From assembly GCA_019058445.1 (NCBI GenBank), contig JAHPZA010000003.1, forward strand, positions 62,001 to 126,000: 64,000 nt of DNA, given 5' to 3'. Position 1 is the first letter of the stretch; every line of letters starts with the position of its first letter. The notes under the pieces were generated by a model. That model was not told where the DNA came from and searched no databases. It saw only the letters and a program-made list of their open reading frames with translations. Positions 16,334-24,918 of the stretch are shown one piece after another. The position numbers were made by a program, and so were the translations under genes. The stretch is from Promethearchaeota archaeon. Its GTDB lineage: Archaea > Asgardarchaeota > Lokiarchaeia > Sigyniarchaeales > SOKP01.

Positions 16334-17299
16334 TTATATCCCTAAATTTGATGTTAAACACATAAAAAGTTCATCTAAACCCTCTCCTGTCAAAGCGGAA
16401 GTTTCAAAAAATTGAAAGTTATATCGGTCAGCAAATTTGTAGGCATTGCTTCTGATTTCTTCTCTATTCTCTACTTTATCAATTTTATTCCCTACAATTA
16501 TGTAAAGGATCGAAGAATTTTTGATGAAATGGCGGGCTTCTTCAATCCACTCGTTAATCATTCCTAATGTTTCTTGTTTAGAATAATCGAATACAATTAG
16601 AACTGCCTTTGAGTGGTTATAGAAATGCCTACGTATCTTTGCAAAACTTTTTTTGCCTCCTAAGTCAAACAGTGAAAATGTTATTTTCATATCTTTCAAA
16701 ATTTGAAGTTCTTTTTCAATTATTGAAAGACCTATAGTAGGTTTATATTGCTCAATAAATTCACCATTAACAAACATGTTTGCTATGGCACTTTTGCCCA
16801 CATTATCTGGTCCAATTAGTACAATCTTATTTATTGAATTTTTACTATTAGAATGGTTGTTGGATTCTAGTTCTACGTTTCCGCCATTAACAAGATTAGG
16901 AAGTTTCGTCGAAATTTTTCGATCATTTAGAATTTGTGATGCTTTTTCTGCCACAATGTATGAATACGGGATAAATTTGTCAATATCAGAGTAAGCATCT
17001 GCTACTAATACAAATAATGCTCTAGTTGGTCCAACATTTCCCAGTTCTAAATAGAACAAACGATAGTCATTAGTATCAAATGTACCACTGCCATAAGATG
17101 TATCGGCGAATCTTTTAATTTTATTAAGAGCCCCTTCAAGGATGCTCATAATCGCTCCAATAATCTCTTCATTAAAATTTTTTACTGATTGGCGAGCAAT
17201 AATTAATCCATCCAAATCTACAATTAACGTAGCAATTAATTCATCAACTTTTTTCAAAAAATTGGCTAACAATTCTTCTAATAGCGTGACGCGCAACAT
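16334..17299 (-). CDS. Roadblock-small GTPase fusion inside the chemosensory locus
   Basis: This is a 321-residue protein. Residues 1-130 form a roadblock/LC7-type domain (LIATLIVDLDGLIIARQS, then ALFVLVADAYSDIDKFIP). Residues 155-321 form a Ras/Rab-type GTPase with P-loop GPDNVGKS (163-170), PTIG switch I (187-190), FDLGGK (211-216), NKID (271-274) and TSAL (300-303). The catalytic Gln of the DxxGQ motif is Lys216, so intrinsic GTP hydrolysis may be weak. It lies between the two cheB genes on the same strand, resembling a covalent MglB-MglA module. In bacteria MglA/MglB set cell polarity downstream of a chemosensory system; a similar role here is inference. Confidence 0.88.
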   Translation of the reverse strand: MLRVTLLEELLANFLKKVDELIATLIVDLDGLIIARQSVKNFNEEIIGAIMSILEGALNKIKRFADTSYGSGTFDTNDYRLFYLELGNVGPTRALFVLVADAYSDIDKFIPYSYIVAEKASQILNDRKISTKLPNLVNGGNVELESNNHSNSKNSINKIVLIGPDNVGKSAIANMFVNGEFIEQYKPTIGLSIIEKELQILKDMKITFSLFDLGGKKSFAKIRRHFYNHSKAVLIVFDYSKQETLGMINEWIEEARHFIKNSSILYIIVGNKIDKVENREEIRSNAYKFADRYNFQFFETSALTGEGLDELFMCLTSNLGI

Positions 17300-17428
17300 T
17301 TTTAATTTATTCTAACTTTAAGTTAGAGAATTTATACTCAAAATCTTAATATTTTAGCTATTTTTAAACTCAATGATAAACAAAAATTTTTATAGCGATA
17401 GAACAACAATAAATTCCTTTCAAATCTA

Positions 17429-18610
17429 TTAAGCTCTAGAAAATTTTGACGCATATCTTACTATATAATCCTTAATGTGGTAATTTGGACTTATTATTTC
17501 GGCAAAACCATATTTGGCTGCAAATTTTGGCATTCCGTAGAGAATAGCTGTTTCTTCAGATTCTGCAATTGTAACCCCTCCCGATTTTTGAATTGCCCCC
17601 AATCCTTGAACTCCATCCTTACCCATTCCAGTTAACAAAATACCTAAAGTATTTTTATTGAATGCTTTTGCTGCCGAATAGAATAACACATCAATAGAAG
17701 GTTTACAAAAATTAACCGGTTCCCCATTAAAGATTCTGATTGTTGGAGATCTTAAGTTCCTATTTTTTACCATAATTTCCATGTGTTTGTCCCCTGGAGC
17801 AATATAAATATATCCAGATTTAATTATTTCACCATTATTTGGAATTTTTACTTTTAACTTGCACAAATCATTCATTGATTCAGCAAATTGATTCATAAAA
17901 AAGAGATTTAGATGTTGTACAATGAATATAGATCCTGGAAAATTTGAGGGAATTCCCTTCAAGATTGATTTTAAGGTTTTGGGACCACCTACACTGGATC
18001 CCATGACTATGATGCATGGTACCTCAGATCCACTCTTAACTTGCGGGATTTTAGATGCTTTTTCTTGAACAACTACTTTTAAATCATGATGATTTGTGAT
18101 TTTAATAGGGACTATTTTCTCTGAATTTAATTTTTTCTCTAAAATTTCTTTTTTAACCTTAATTTCTGAAGCTAAAAGCACTTTATTTATTAACTGCGTT
18201 TTAAATTTAGGAAATTCCTCTTTCCATACTCCAGTAGGTTTAATAATATAATCAAAAGCTCCCAATAGGAGGGTTTGAATCGAATCATTTAATGTTTTTG
18301 ACGCTTCAGAGGGATTGAGAGCAGAAAAAACGATTGTTGGCACGGGATAATGCTTTGAAAGATATCGATATAACGTAATTCCATCCATTTTAGGCATAAT
18401 TAGATCTAAAAGCAAAACATCTGGATTTGTTTTTTCAATTTTTTCGATGGCTTCTTCTCCATTTCTTGCGATATCAACTACTTCGATTTGAGGGTGTTCC
18501 GAAAGCATATCTGATAATATTTTTCTCTGATAAGAAGAGTCTTCTGCTATGAGGACTTTGACCTTCTTATGTGAACTATCCTCAGTTTTCATGTTCTTGA
18601 GAGCACTCAT
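17429..18610 (-). CDS. cheB: CheB protein-glutamate methylesterase/deamidase, second copy
   Basis: This is a 393-residue protein. The receiver domain (15-135) has phospho-acceptor Asp69 (LLLDLIMPKMDG). The catalytic domain (195-393) has Ser206 (MGSSVGGP), His233 (IVQHL) and Asp332 (TGMGKDGVQG), so all catalytic residues are present. The linker is about 60 residues, much shorter than in the other CheB at 14835-16268. The two share gene order and motifs but are clearly divergent, so the duplication is not recent. It is immediately downstream of a cheY (67-bp gap) and probably in the same transcript. It should act on chemoreceptors encoded elsewhere. Confidence 0.92.
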   Translation of the reverse strand: MSALKNMKTEDSSHKKVKVLIAEDSSYQRKILSDMLSEHPQIEVVDIARNGEEAIEKIEKTNPDVLLLDLIMPKMDGITLYRYLSKHYPVPTIVFSALNPSEASKTLNDSIQTLLLGAFDYIIKPTGVWKEEFPKFKTQLINKVLLASEIKVKKEILEKKLNSEKIVPIKITNHHDLKVVVQEKASKIPQVKSGSEVPCIIVMGSSVGGPKTLKSILKGIPSNFPGSIFIVQHLNLFFMNQFAESMNDLCKLKVKIPNNGEIIKSGYIYIAPGDKHMEIMVKNRNLRSPTIRIFNGEPVNFCKPSIDVLFYSAAKAFNKNTLGILLTGMGKDGVQGLGAIQKSGGVTIAESEETAILYGMPKFAAKYGFAEIISPNYHIKDYIVRYASKFSRA

Positions 18611-18677
18611 AAATGATTCTACTTTAGTCCTTTGAATACCTTAAAATTGATTAAAATAAATAGTTTTAAAACTATTT

Positions 18678-19067
18678 CTAGGCTTTGGCCATAGTGTGCC
18701 TTGTTAGAATTTGTTCCACTTGGTCCTTCTTGAAGGGTTTACGAATAAAATCCTTTGCGCCTAGTTGAGTCGCTTCAAGTATTAAATCCTGTTGGCCAAT
18801 TGCAGACACTACAATAATTGATGCTGTTTTATCAAAGTTTAGAATACCTTTAATGGCATCTAGTCCTCCTAGCTGTGGCATGATAAGATCCATAGTAACC
18901 AAATCTGGCTTTAATTTTTTATATAGTTCAATTGCTTCATTTCCATTTTTCGCTTCTGCAATGACTTCAGCAAAATTAGTGCCGTTTATAATGTTCTTAA
19001 GCATGGCTCTAGTGAATCCAGCATCATCAACAATTAATACCTTTTTTTTGTGATTCTCTTTAGACAT
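18678..19067 (-). CDS. cheY: CheY-type single-domain response regulator
   Basis: This is a 129-residue receiver domain with the acidic pair VDDAGFTR, phospho-acceptor Asp60 (LVTMDLIMP), a switch Ser in VVSAIG and Lys in FIRKPF. CheA is the expected phosphodonor. There is no output domain, so it acts by binding a partner; in archaea CheY signals to the archaellum through adaptor proteins, but none are visible here. A GGGGA Shine-Dalgarno sequence precedes the ATG. It is the first gene of the downstream che group, below the shared promoter element at 19161-19208, and is closely similar to the CheY at 29122. Confidence 0.93.
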   Translation of the reverse strand: MSKENHKKKVLIVDDAGFTRAMLKNIINGTNFAEVIAEAKNGNEAIELYKKLKPDLVTMDLIMPQLGGLDAIKGILNFDKTASIIVVSAIGQQDLILEATQLGAKDFIRKPFKKDQVEQILTRHTMAKA

Positions 19068-19160
19068 GTTAACATTCCCCTAATTTTTCATAAAATTTAT
19101 GATAGGTTAATTTGAAAAATTTTCGTACTTTTTGTGAGTTTAACTAAGACGTACTTTTAT

Positions 19161-19208
19161 ATAATTTTGATAAAGTAAGTATTTAAAAAATTAATGAAAT
19201 GCAAAATA
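19161..19208 (-). promoter_or_regulatory. Shared che promoter-region element, copy 1
   Basis: This 48-bp stretch matches 31013-31060 with two differences, including 34 identical bases in a row. On the minus strand it contains a TATA-like TTTTTTAAATAC. It lies about 95-140 bp upstream of cheY (19067), the first gene of the downstream che group. The second copy lies upstream of the first gene of the other che group, so the element probably carries the common promoter or an operator. Confidence 0.65.
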
Positions 19209-19313
19209 GTTGCCCAGAATAACACAAAAAATTTGAAAAAAATTTGATTTAAATATTAATTCTATTTTGGATTTTGAGAGTTTAAGATCAGTAATCTTAT
19301 CTAAATTACTTAT

Positions 19314-19964
19314 CTATTTAATTTTAAGAAGGTCAAATATTATTTTAATAGTATCTATACTTGGAATAAAACAAATTATCCCATCTATACTTAATTCTTC
19401 AATTTTTATATTTGTGTTAATTATTATTATAGAATCTGTGAGCTCTGAATAATTTGCAGCCACTGAATTACATATTGCGCCAATTGAATCTAAAGCTAAA
19501 ACAGGAACATTAGGAATTAGTTTGATGCCCATTAAATTTGCTAATGAGCTTGCATAATGTCCCGCTAATATATTGCCGATTTCAGAAATGATACTCCTCG
19601 TCAAATCATCTAATTCCTCGATTTCGTGTATATCATCAATAGATATCTCAGAAATCGAATTGATCATGTTAATCATGGATTCTTTAGTAAAGATTTGTAG
19701 TACAGTTAAGTTATGCTTTCCTGTTATATTTGAACAAATTCCAAAGATATTAGTTTCTTGATCGGGAAAAATATTATTTAACTCCCAAAAAGGAATGATT
19801 TTAATGCCAGTTAAAGAAACTTCAACTCGCTTATTAACAAGTTCTGATAACGCAACAACAGCATTACCGGACCCAATATTTCCTAATTCTTTTAACGAAT
19901 CTAACTGCTCAGGACTCAATTTTATTGAGTTATTTACCCCTTCAAGACCTTCATTTAATTTCAT
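19314..19964 (-). CDS. cheC: CheC-type CheY-P phosphatase
   Basis: This is a 216-residue protein of the CheC/CheX/FliY family. Both symmetric active-site helices carry the E-x2-N pair: LKELGNIGSGNAVVAL near residue 25 and ISEIGNILAGHYASSL near 130. It should dephosphorylate CheY-P and, with CheD, form the CheC-CheD feedback pair known from Bacillus and archaea. cheD is the adjacent gene, 20 bp upstream, which fits. A GAGGT Shine-Dalgarno sequence supports the start. It ends the upstream che transcription unit, followed by a 246-bp spacer with the next promoter. Confidence 0.92.
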   Translation of the reverse strand: MKLNEGLEGVNNSIKLSPEQLDSLKELGNIGSGNAVVALSELVNKRVEVSLTGIKIIPFWELNNIFPDQETNIFGICSNITGKHNLTVLQIFTKESMINMINSISEISIDDIHEIEELDDLTRSIISEIGNILAGHYASSLANLMGIKLIPNVPVLALDSIGAICNSVAANYSELTDSIIIINTNIKIEELSIDGIICFIPSIDTIKIIFDLLKIK

Positions 19965-19984
19965 ATTCTTTAAACCTCTAAATT

Positions 19985-20530
19985 TTAATTAATTTTTTTA
20001 GTAATTGTATCTTTGCTTGTTTTTATTTGGATTATATCATCGCCTATATTATATATGATTGTTCTCCCTTTTTTTCCTCCAACTTCCTCAAATAGAATTT
20101 TAATATTTAATGAGCTTAATACTTCTCTTGCGATTTTAATATTTTGCTTACCGATACAGTTAAATTCATTATCAAAAATAGTTGCACCTCCAATCATAAC
20201 TGCTTTTAAATTCTTTAATTTTGCTCCGCTCTGTATCATTTTGTCCACTAAATCTTTTATAGAAGTATTTACAAATTTATGAGGTAATTTTATCTGGGAA
20301 GCTTCTTTATTTTCAGAGGTCGGAAGTAAGACATGGGACATAGCATGTATATGATTTATCGAATCTGTTAACAGAATTGCGATACATGAGCCCAATCCAT
20401 ATATAGAAATCGTTTTGTAGTTTTTATATTTCTTACTCGAGTTTACTAATGCATAATGTGCGATGGGTAAAAAAATCTCTCCGTTTTGATTAGGTTTGAT
20501 TATGCGATCAATTCGTTCTTCATAAACCAT
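19985..20530 (-). CDS. cheD: CheD chemoreceptor glutamine deamidase
   Basis: This is a 181-residue protein with the CheD core: YGLGSCIAILL with catalytic Cys49, followed by MSHVLLP with His66. KAVMIGGATIF and a NIGxxNI-like segment (CIGKQNIKIAREVL) also fit the family. CheD converts receptor glutamines to glutamates and binds CheC, stimulating its phosphatase activity. The gene sits between cheR and cheC with 14- and 20-bp gaps, the classical order. Its receptor substrates are not encoded in the window. Confidence 0.92.
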   Translation of the reverse strand: MVYEERIDRIIKPNQNGEIFLPIAHYALVNSSKKYKNYKTISIYGLGSCIAILLTDSINHIHAMSHVLLPTSENKEASQIKLPHKFVNTSIKDLVDKMIQSGAKLKNLKAVMIGGATIFDNEFNCIGKQNIKIAREVLSSLNIKILFEEVGGKKGRTIIYNIGDDIIQIKTSKDTITKKIN

Positions 20531-20544
20531 AATGAATTAACTTT

Positions 20545-21444
20545 TTAACTTTTAATATAAAAATGATTCCTTCCATCAAGTAACTTGAGATTGAGATTGG
20601 AATTTAAAAGAGTTTCAGTTTTTCCAAGGACCAATAATCCGCCATTCGTTAATTTATCTTTTAAAATCTTTAATAGTTTCTCTCTAAAACCTCTATTTAT
20701 ATATATCAATAAATATCTACAAAAAATAACATCATACTTTTGAGATCTTTGATGTCCCTTTGTGACATCCTCTATGATAAAATCTACTTTTTTTTTAATA
20801 TCATTGCAAATTAAATATTTGGGTCCTAATCGATCATGAAATTTAGTAAAATATGCTAATTTATATCTCTCAGGAGTTTCTTTTAAAGCCTCTTCACTAT
20901 AGAATCCCATTCGTGCCATTTTAATAATATTACTATCAACATCAGAAGCAACTAGATCATAGGTAGGAAAATCATTGATTTCTTCCCTTAATTGCTCAAG
21001 CATCATAGCTAGAGAATAAGGTTCCTCGCCTGAGGCACATGCACATGACCAAATTTTCAACCCCTCCTCTTTATAAGCATAATCTCTGCGAATTTTGTCA
21101 TAAATAGAAAGCTTAGAGACATCAATATTATCAGAATAATTTTGAAATTTTCCATTTTTACAAGCAAGAATAATCTGACGAAGTTTTTCATAAATTTCGA
21201 TGTTTCTAAAGAAATAAGTATAATTTATAGTAAACCTGTCCAAAAACAATTCAATTTCTTGGGGATTTGATGAAATATAATCAAGATAACTTTGGTCGGT
21301 TGTCAAACCGACTCGAATCATTCGAGCTTTAATCCTTCTTTCAAGAAAATTCCTTCGATAACATTCAAACTCTATACCGGTTGAATCTTTCAATTTTTCT
21401 ATCAAATTGTTGATGGATTTAGGGTTAAATGCTATACTTTCCAT
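20545..21444 (-). CDS. cheR: CheR chemoreceptor methyltransferase
   Basis: This is a 299-residue SAM-dependent methyltransferase. The N-terminal helical domain (YRRNFLERRIKARMIR) is followed by FTINYTYFFRN, the family's substrate/SAM loop. The catalytic domain has IWSCACASGEEPYSLAMML (the SAM motif, usually G/A-C-S-T-G-E-E-P-Y-S) and VIFCRYLLIYI. It adds methyl groups to chemoreceptor glutamates in opposition to CheB. There are no TPR repeats or other fusions. An AAGAGAA-like ribosome site precedes the ATG. It lies directly downstream of the gelsolin-like gene with a 23-bp gap, so the two should be co-transcribed. Confidence 0.92.
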   Translation of the reverse strand: MESIAFNPKSINNLIEKLKDSTGIEFECYRRNFLERRIKARMIRVGLTTDQSYLDYISSNPQEIELFLDRFTINYTYFFRNIEIYEKLRQIILACKNGKFQNYSDNIDVSKLSIYDKIRRDYAYKEEGLKIWSCACASGEEPYSLAMMLEQLREEINDFPTYDLVASDVDSNIIKMARMGFYSEEALKETPERYKLAYFTKFHDRLGPKYLICNDIKKKVDFIIEDVTKGHQRSQKYDVIFCRYLLIYINRGFREKLLKILKDKLTNGGLLVLGKTETLLNSNLNLKLLDGRNHFYIKS

Positions 21445-21467
21445 TGAATTCTCTTCCTTTAAGAATT

Positions 21468-22037
21468 TTAAAGATTTTTCAATAACTCCTCGAGTTGGCT
21501 AATCCTTTTATCTATATGTTGAATTGAATATTTCACATGAGAATGAATTTCTTTAATTTCATTTACGATATGTGAAATTTTAATATGAACACTTCTGTTT
21601 ATTTGGGGTTTTAAAGTGCTCATAGCTTTTGATTGTTGAACTTGAAGTAATTGAGAACCTAAATTATTTGAAGCGGTTGTTTTTGCGATCTGAGCTGAGT
21701 TGTTTTTTTGTCTAGATTCGCCAGGAAAACCATATCTTTCAGGACCTCTCTTGATTTCGCTTGATATATATTGAAATTCAATAGGTTCTCTTCCCTCTTT
21801 TATAACCTCATATTTAAAACCATTAAATTCTTTATTATTTTTGAGTTTGCCTGCCCAATTTGCGGCAATATATCTATGAAATAAACGAGATTGTAACCCT
21901 GCCCAAATCCAAATTAAATTTAATGGTTTATCTACAAACAAATATACACTATTAGTTTCAAAGAGCTTATCGGGATTTTTTGTGAGATTTTCACCGTTGA
22001 TTTTATATACATAATTAAAGTATTCGTTTTGTTGCAT
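21468..22037 (-). CDS. Gelsolin-like domain protein with C-terminal coiled coil, in the che operon
   Basis: This is a 189-residue soluble protein. Residues 25-105 have the hallmarks of a gelsolin/villin segment: a strand (VYLFVDKPLN), the core LIWIWAGLQS in place of IYVWVG, a helix with AANWAGKL, then VIKEGREPIEFQYI and the RYGF that closes many gelsolin segments. Residues 110-150 are a polar linker, and 150-189 a charged coiled coil. Gelsolin domains bind actin in eukaryotes, and Asgard archaea encode actin and gelsolins. No chemotaxis protein family is known to me with this fold. AAGGGAT precedes the ATG, and the tight spacing to cheR implies one transcript. Actin binding is inferred. Confidence 0.7.
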   Translation of the reverse strand: MQQNEYFNYVYKINGENLTKNPDKLFETNSVYLFVDKPLNLIWIWAGLQSRLFHRYIAANWAGKLKNNKEFNGFKYEVIKEGREPIEFQYISSEIKRGPERYGFPGESRQKNNSAQIAKTTASNNLGSQLLQVQQSKAMSTLKPQINRSVHIKISHIVNEIKEIHSHVKYSIQHIDKRISQLEELLKNL

Positions 22038-22114
22038 ATCCCTTAGCCATTTTGATATTTTTTGTAAAAATTTGGATTATGTGGGAATTAAAAAAATATT
22101 CCCCATGTTTTTTT

Positions 22115-24025
22115 TTAAACTTCGTAAAATGTGGAGAGTGTATCTAATAATTCTTGTAAAGTCTCGAGTTCTGGAATAAAGAGAAAAGTGCCCTGAATCT
22201 CAAATTCTTTAATAATAACATTTGTAGTGATTACTAAAGAAAGTTCTTTCATCAATCCAATTTCTTCATTTAGGATTTTAAACAATTTCATGCCGGTATC
22301 TAAACTTATGTCCGGCGGCTCAGTCATCAATCTTATACTTAATAAATTCCCTAAAGCTGTAGTATAATGACTGGCTAATATATGACCGAGTTCTTTCATT
22401 GCATCAATATAAATTTCAGGAAAATCATTGATAGATTTCACGCTTCTTAAATCTATTTTTGCTTTTCCGTTATCACCTATTATGATAGAAGTCAAATTAG
22501 TGATGTCTGGTACTTTAAATAAAGTTAGAACTGTTGCTCTGGTTTTTCCTTGAACTCCACTCCAGGAGACAAATAATTTCATATTTTTCTTGCTCATTTT
22601 TTTGGCAAACTGATCAATAGAAACGACCTCTACTGAGGGAATATTGATATCTACTCGCTTATTTATCATTTTTGCTAAGGCGTTAGCAGCATTACCAGCA
22701 CCAATGTTTCCAACTTCTCTTAAAGCATCTTTCTGAATATCTGTAAGTTCTAAGTCAATGAATTTATCGAGCGCTCCTCCCGGTTTAACAGGTTCAACCT
22801 TATCATAGATATCTAATTTATTGAATAGACTTTTTATAGCTTTTAAGTCTGGTATATAGAAAAAGATACCATTCATCTGTAAATCAGTAACTTTAATTGC
22901 TGTTTTTATAATTACCACATATTCAGATTGCTCTTGAAGCTCTTTAGCTAAGAAATTTCCTAAATTGCCCGCATTGCTCATAGCAAATTCAGGAACATCA
23001 AAAATCATTTTTGTATTTAATAAATCTGCTAATGCTGAAGCATAATGTCCCGCGAGAATATTTCCAAATTCCGTGACTGTAGAAATAGCAAAATCATCTA
23101 AATCTTTTTTAGTTTTTACTTTATCCGGATTAATCTTTGACTTTTTGCCCGCTAGATCTGCTATTAATTTCATTAATGGAGTTAATTCAAACACTTGAAG
23201 TATTGTAGATAATGAAGGCTTTCTTATATGCGAAAATATTCCACAGACAACTTCTGACTCATTACCAAATTGACGAGGTAACTGTTCTAGAGAAATAATA
23301 CCAACATCCGTAAGATCTACATCTATTCGTTTATTTATTAATCTTGAAAGAGCTGTGACTGCATTTCCACTTCCAATGTTCCCTACCTCCTGTAGTGTAT
23401 CTTTTTGCATTTTGGTAAGCTTCACTATATCGTGAACTATCGGCTGATGTGGTTTATCACTTGAAGGGATTATAATATCTTCAGTTCTTATTCTAGCAGG
23501 AAGCTTTTCTGGGATATAACGCTCTGGTAATTGATTGATATCTTGAGAATTTCTCATTAATTGTTGATCAGGAGCTAATGGAACTATTAATGACTCAAGA
23601 TCTAAAACAACATATGTTTCCTCATCTAAGACTCCTACAGATCTAATGTATTTCATATCAATTTCAGTCTTGATAATCGCAGATTTATTCTGAAAAATTG
23701 AAATTGGGACTTCTCTCATGCTAATAACTGAATCCACATAGAGTGCAATATTAATATCCTGTAATTCTAATAAAACTAAGCGAGTATTTTTTGATAACTT
23801 TAAATGATCTCCATTTGAGTGAATCCTTTGTCCCATGGCTATTATTGTATAAATCTCCCCTCTAACATCAGCAATTCCCACAATTGATCTTTCTGCTAAA
23901 GGGATTGGAATAATTAATTCTGGAACATAAATTTCTCTTACATCTGTTATTTCAAGAAAATATATTCGATCATCTACATTAATTTCTACTAATTTTATTG
24001 TTTGTACATATTCGTTTTCTAACAT
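22115..24025 (-). CDS. CheW-CheC-CheC fusion protein
   Basis: This is a 636-residue protein. Residues 5-150 are a CheW scaffold domain (VGIADVRGEIYTIIAM). Residues about 200-400 are a first CheC-type domain with both active-site pairs intact (LQEVGNIGSGNAVTAL, VTEFGNILAGHYASAL). Residues about 430-636 are a second one with LREVGNIGAGNAANAL, but in its second site the Asn is His (MKELGHILASHYTTAL). The CheW part should bind CheA and receptors, placing CheY-P phosphatase activity at the signalling array. FliY-like fusions of CheC with other domains are known; this exact order is unusual to me. A GAGGT Shine-Dalgarno sequence precedes the ATG. Confidence 0.9.
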   Translation of the reverse strand: MLENEYVQTIKLVEINVDDRIYFLEITDVREIYVPELIIPIPLAERSIVGIADVRGEIYTIIAMGQRIHSNGDHLKLSKNTRLVLLELQDINIALYVDSVISMREVPISIFQNKSAIIKTEIDMKYIRSVGVLDEETYVVLDLESLIVPLAPDQQLMRNSQDINQLPERYIPEKLPARIRTEDIIIPSSDKPHQPIVHDIVKLTKMQKDTLQEVGNIGSGNAVTALSRLINKRIDVDLTDVGIISLEQLPRQFGNESEVVCGIFSHIRKPSLSTILQVFELTPLMKLIADLAGKKSKINPDKVKTKKDLDDFAISTVTEFGNILAGHYASALADLLNTKMIFDVPEFAMSNAGNLGNFLAKELQEQSEYVVIIKTAIKVTDLQMNGIFFYIPDLKAIKSLFNKLDIYDKVEPVKPGGALDKFIDLELTDIQKDALREVGNIGAGNAANALAKMINKRVDINIPSVEVVSIDQFAKKMSKKNMKLFVSWSGVQGKTRATVLTLFKVPDITNLTSIIIGDNGKAKIDLRSVKSINDFPEIYIDAMKELGHILASHYTTALGNLLSIRLMTEPPDISLDTGMKLFKILNEEIGLMKELSLVITTNVIIKEFEIQGTFLFIPELETLQELLDTLSTFYEV

Positions 24026-24050
24026 AGTAAATACTCTACCTCTTTAATTT

Positions 24051-24887
24051 TCAAATGTCATTTTTAATGATAATTCCTTTCCAAATGAGTTCTTTTTCCC
24101 TTTCTTCTTTAGAATGTTCAGAAAAAAAATCGGGTTGTTTAAATATTGAAATTTGACCCCCATTCGAGAATTCATACACATAATCTAGCATATCATCCAT
24201 ACTTGTGAAGTTAAAGCCTGCTATGCTCAATTCGGAATTGTTAACTATTAATAAATCCTCACTATTGAATAGGGTATATTCATCGTTAATTTCTAACCAT
24301 AATTCAGGAATTATCTCTTTTTTATCAATTGTAATTATATCATCCAGGGGTATATCCCGATACGTTTTATTTGTAGCAAAAATTATCTGGTCTGGAATAG
24401 TTTTAAGGAGTTTAGCAGTTTTATTAATCCCCTCTATTGCTTGAGTATATTTTTGTGAATCGAAGACATCATAGCACAAAACAAAAATAACTCCGCCTCC
24501 ATCTAATTTAGCTATTAAATCTACCACGTTTTCTGCATCTGAAGTTGGATTAATTTGTATATTCTCTACAAAAATATCACGAATATACTTAAAATATTGA
24601 TAAAATCTCCATTTCACTGCAGATTTATCATTTATCTCTCGACTAATGAAAGTCTGATAGAGATTTTGTAACTGCTTCTCTGATAGTTTTGAATAATCAG
24701 CGCTCGTGTCATAGTCATCCCCAATATTAACAAATTCATTTGATTTATTTGATTTTGATTTTTTCGCAACTTCATCTACATAAATCTTAAGTTCCTCTAT
24801 AGTAAATCCAGGCGCAATATATTCTACTAAATAAAGCAATCTCTTTTTGGATTTATCCTGTAATAAATCATAATATTGTATTGTCAT
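24051..24887 (-). CDS. Uncharacterised protein of the che operon
   Basis: This is a 278-residue soluble protein that I do not recognise. The N-terminal 110 residues are charged and helical. Residues about 120-200 look like an alpha/beta region (GGVIFVLCYDVFDSQKY, then DQIIFATNK), and the C-terminus contains DMLDYVYEFSNGGQISIF. There are no cysteine clusters, signal peptide or membrane segments. GGAG eight bases before the ATG and gaps of 25 and 31 bp to its neighbours make operon membership secure. By position it could be an adaptor linking CheY or the CheW-CheC-CheC protein to the output. That is inference from context only. Confidence 0.6.
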   Translation of the reverse strand: MTIQYYDLLQDKSKKRLLYLVEYIAPGFTIEELKIYVDEVAKKSKSNKSNEFVNIGDDYDTSADYSKLSEKQLQNLYQTFISREINDKSAVKWRFYQYFKYIRDIFVENIQINPTSDAENVVDLIAKLDGGGVIFVLCYDVFDSQKYTQAIEGINKTAKLLKTIPDQIIFATNKTYRDIPLDDIITIDKKEIIPELWLEINDEYTLFNSEDLLIVNNSELSIAGFNFTSMDDMLDYVYEFSNGGQISIFKQPDFFSEHSKEEREKELIWKGIIIKNDI

Positions 24888-24918
24888 TTTTTTTCTCCTT
24901 TATTTATTTAATATACAT

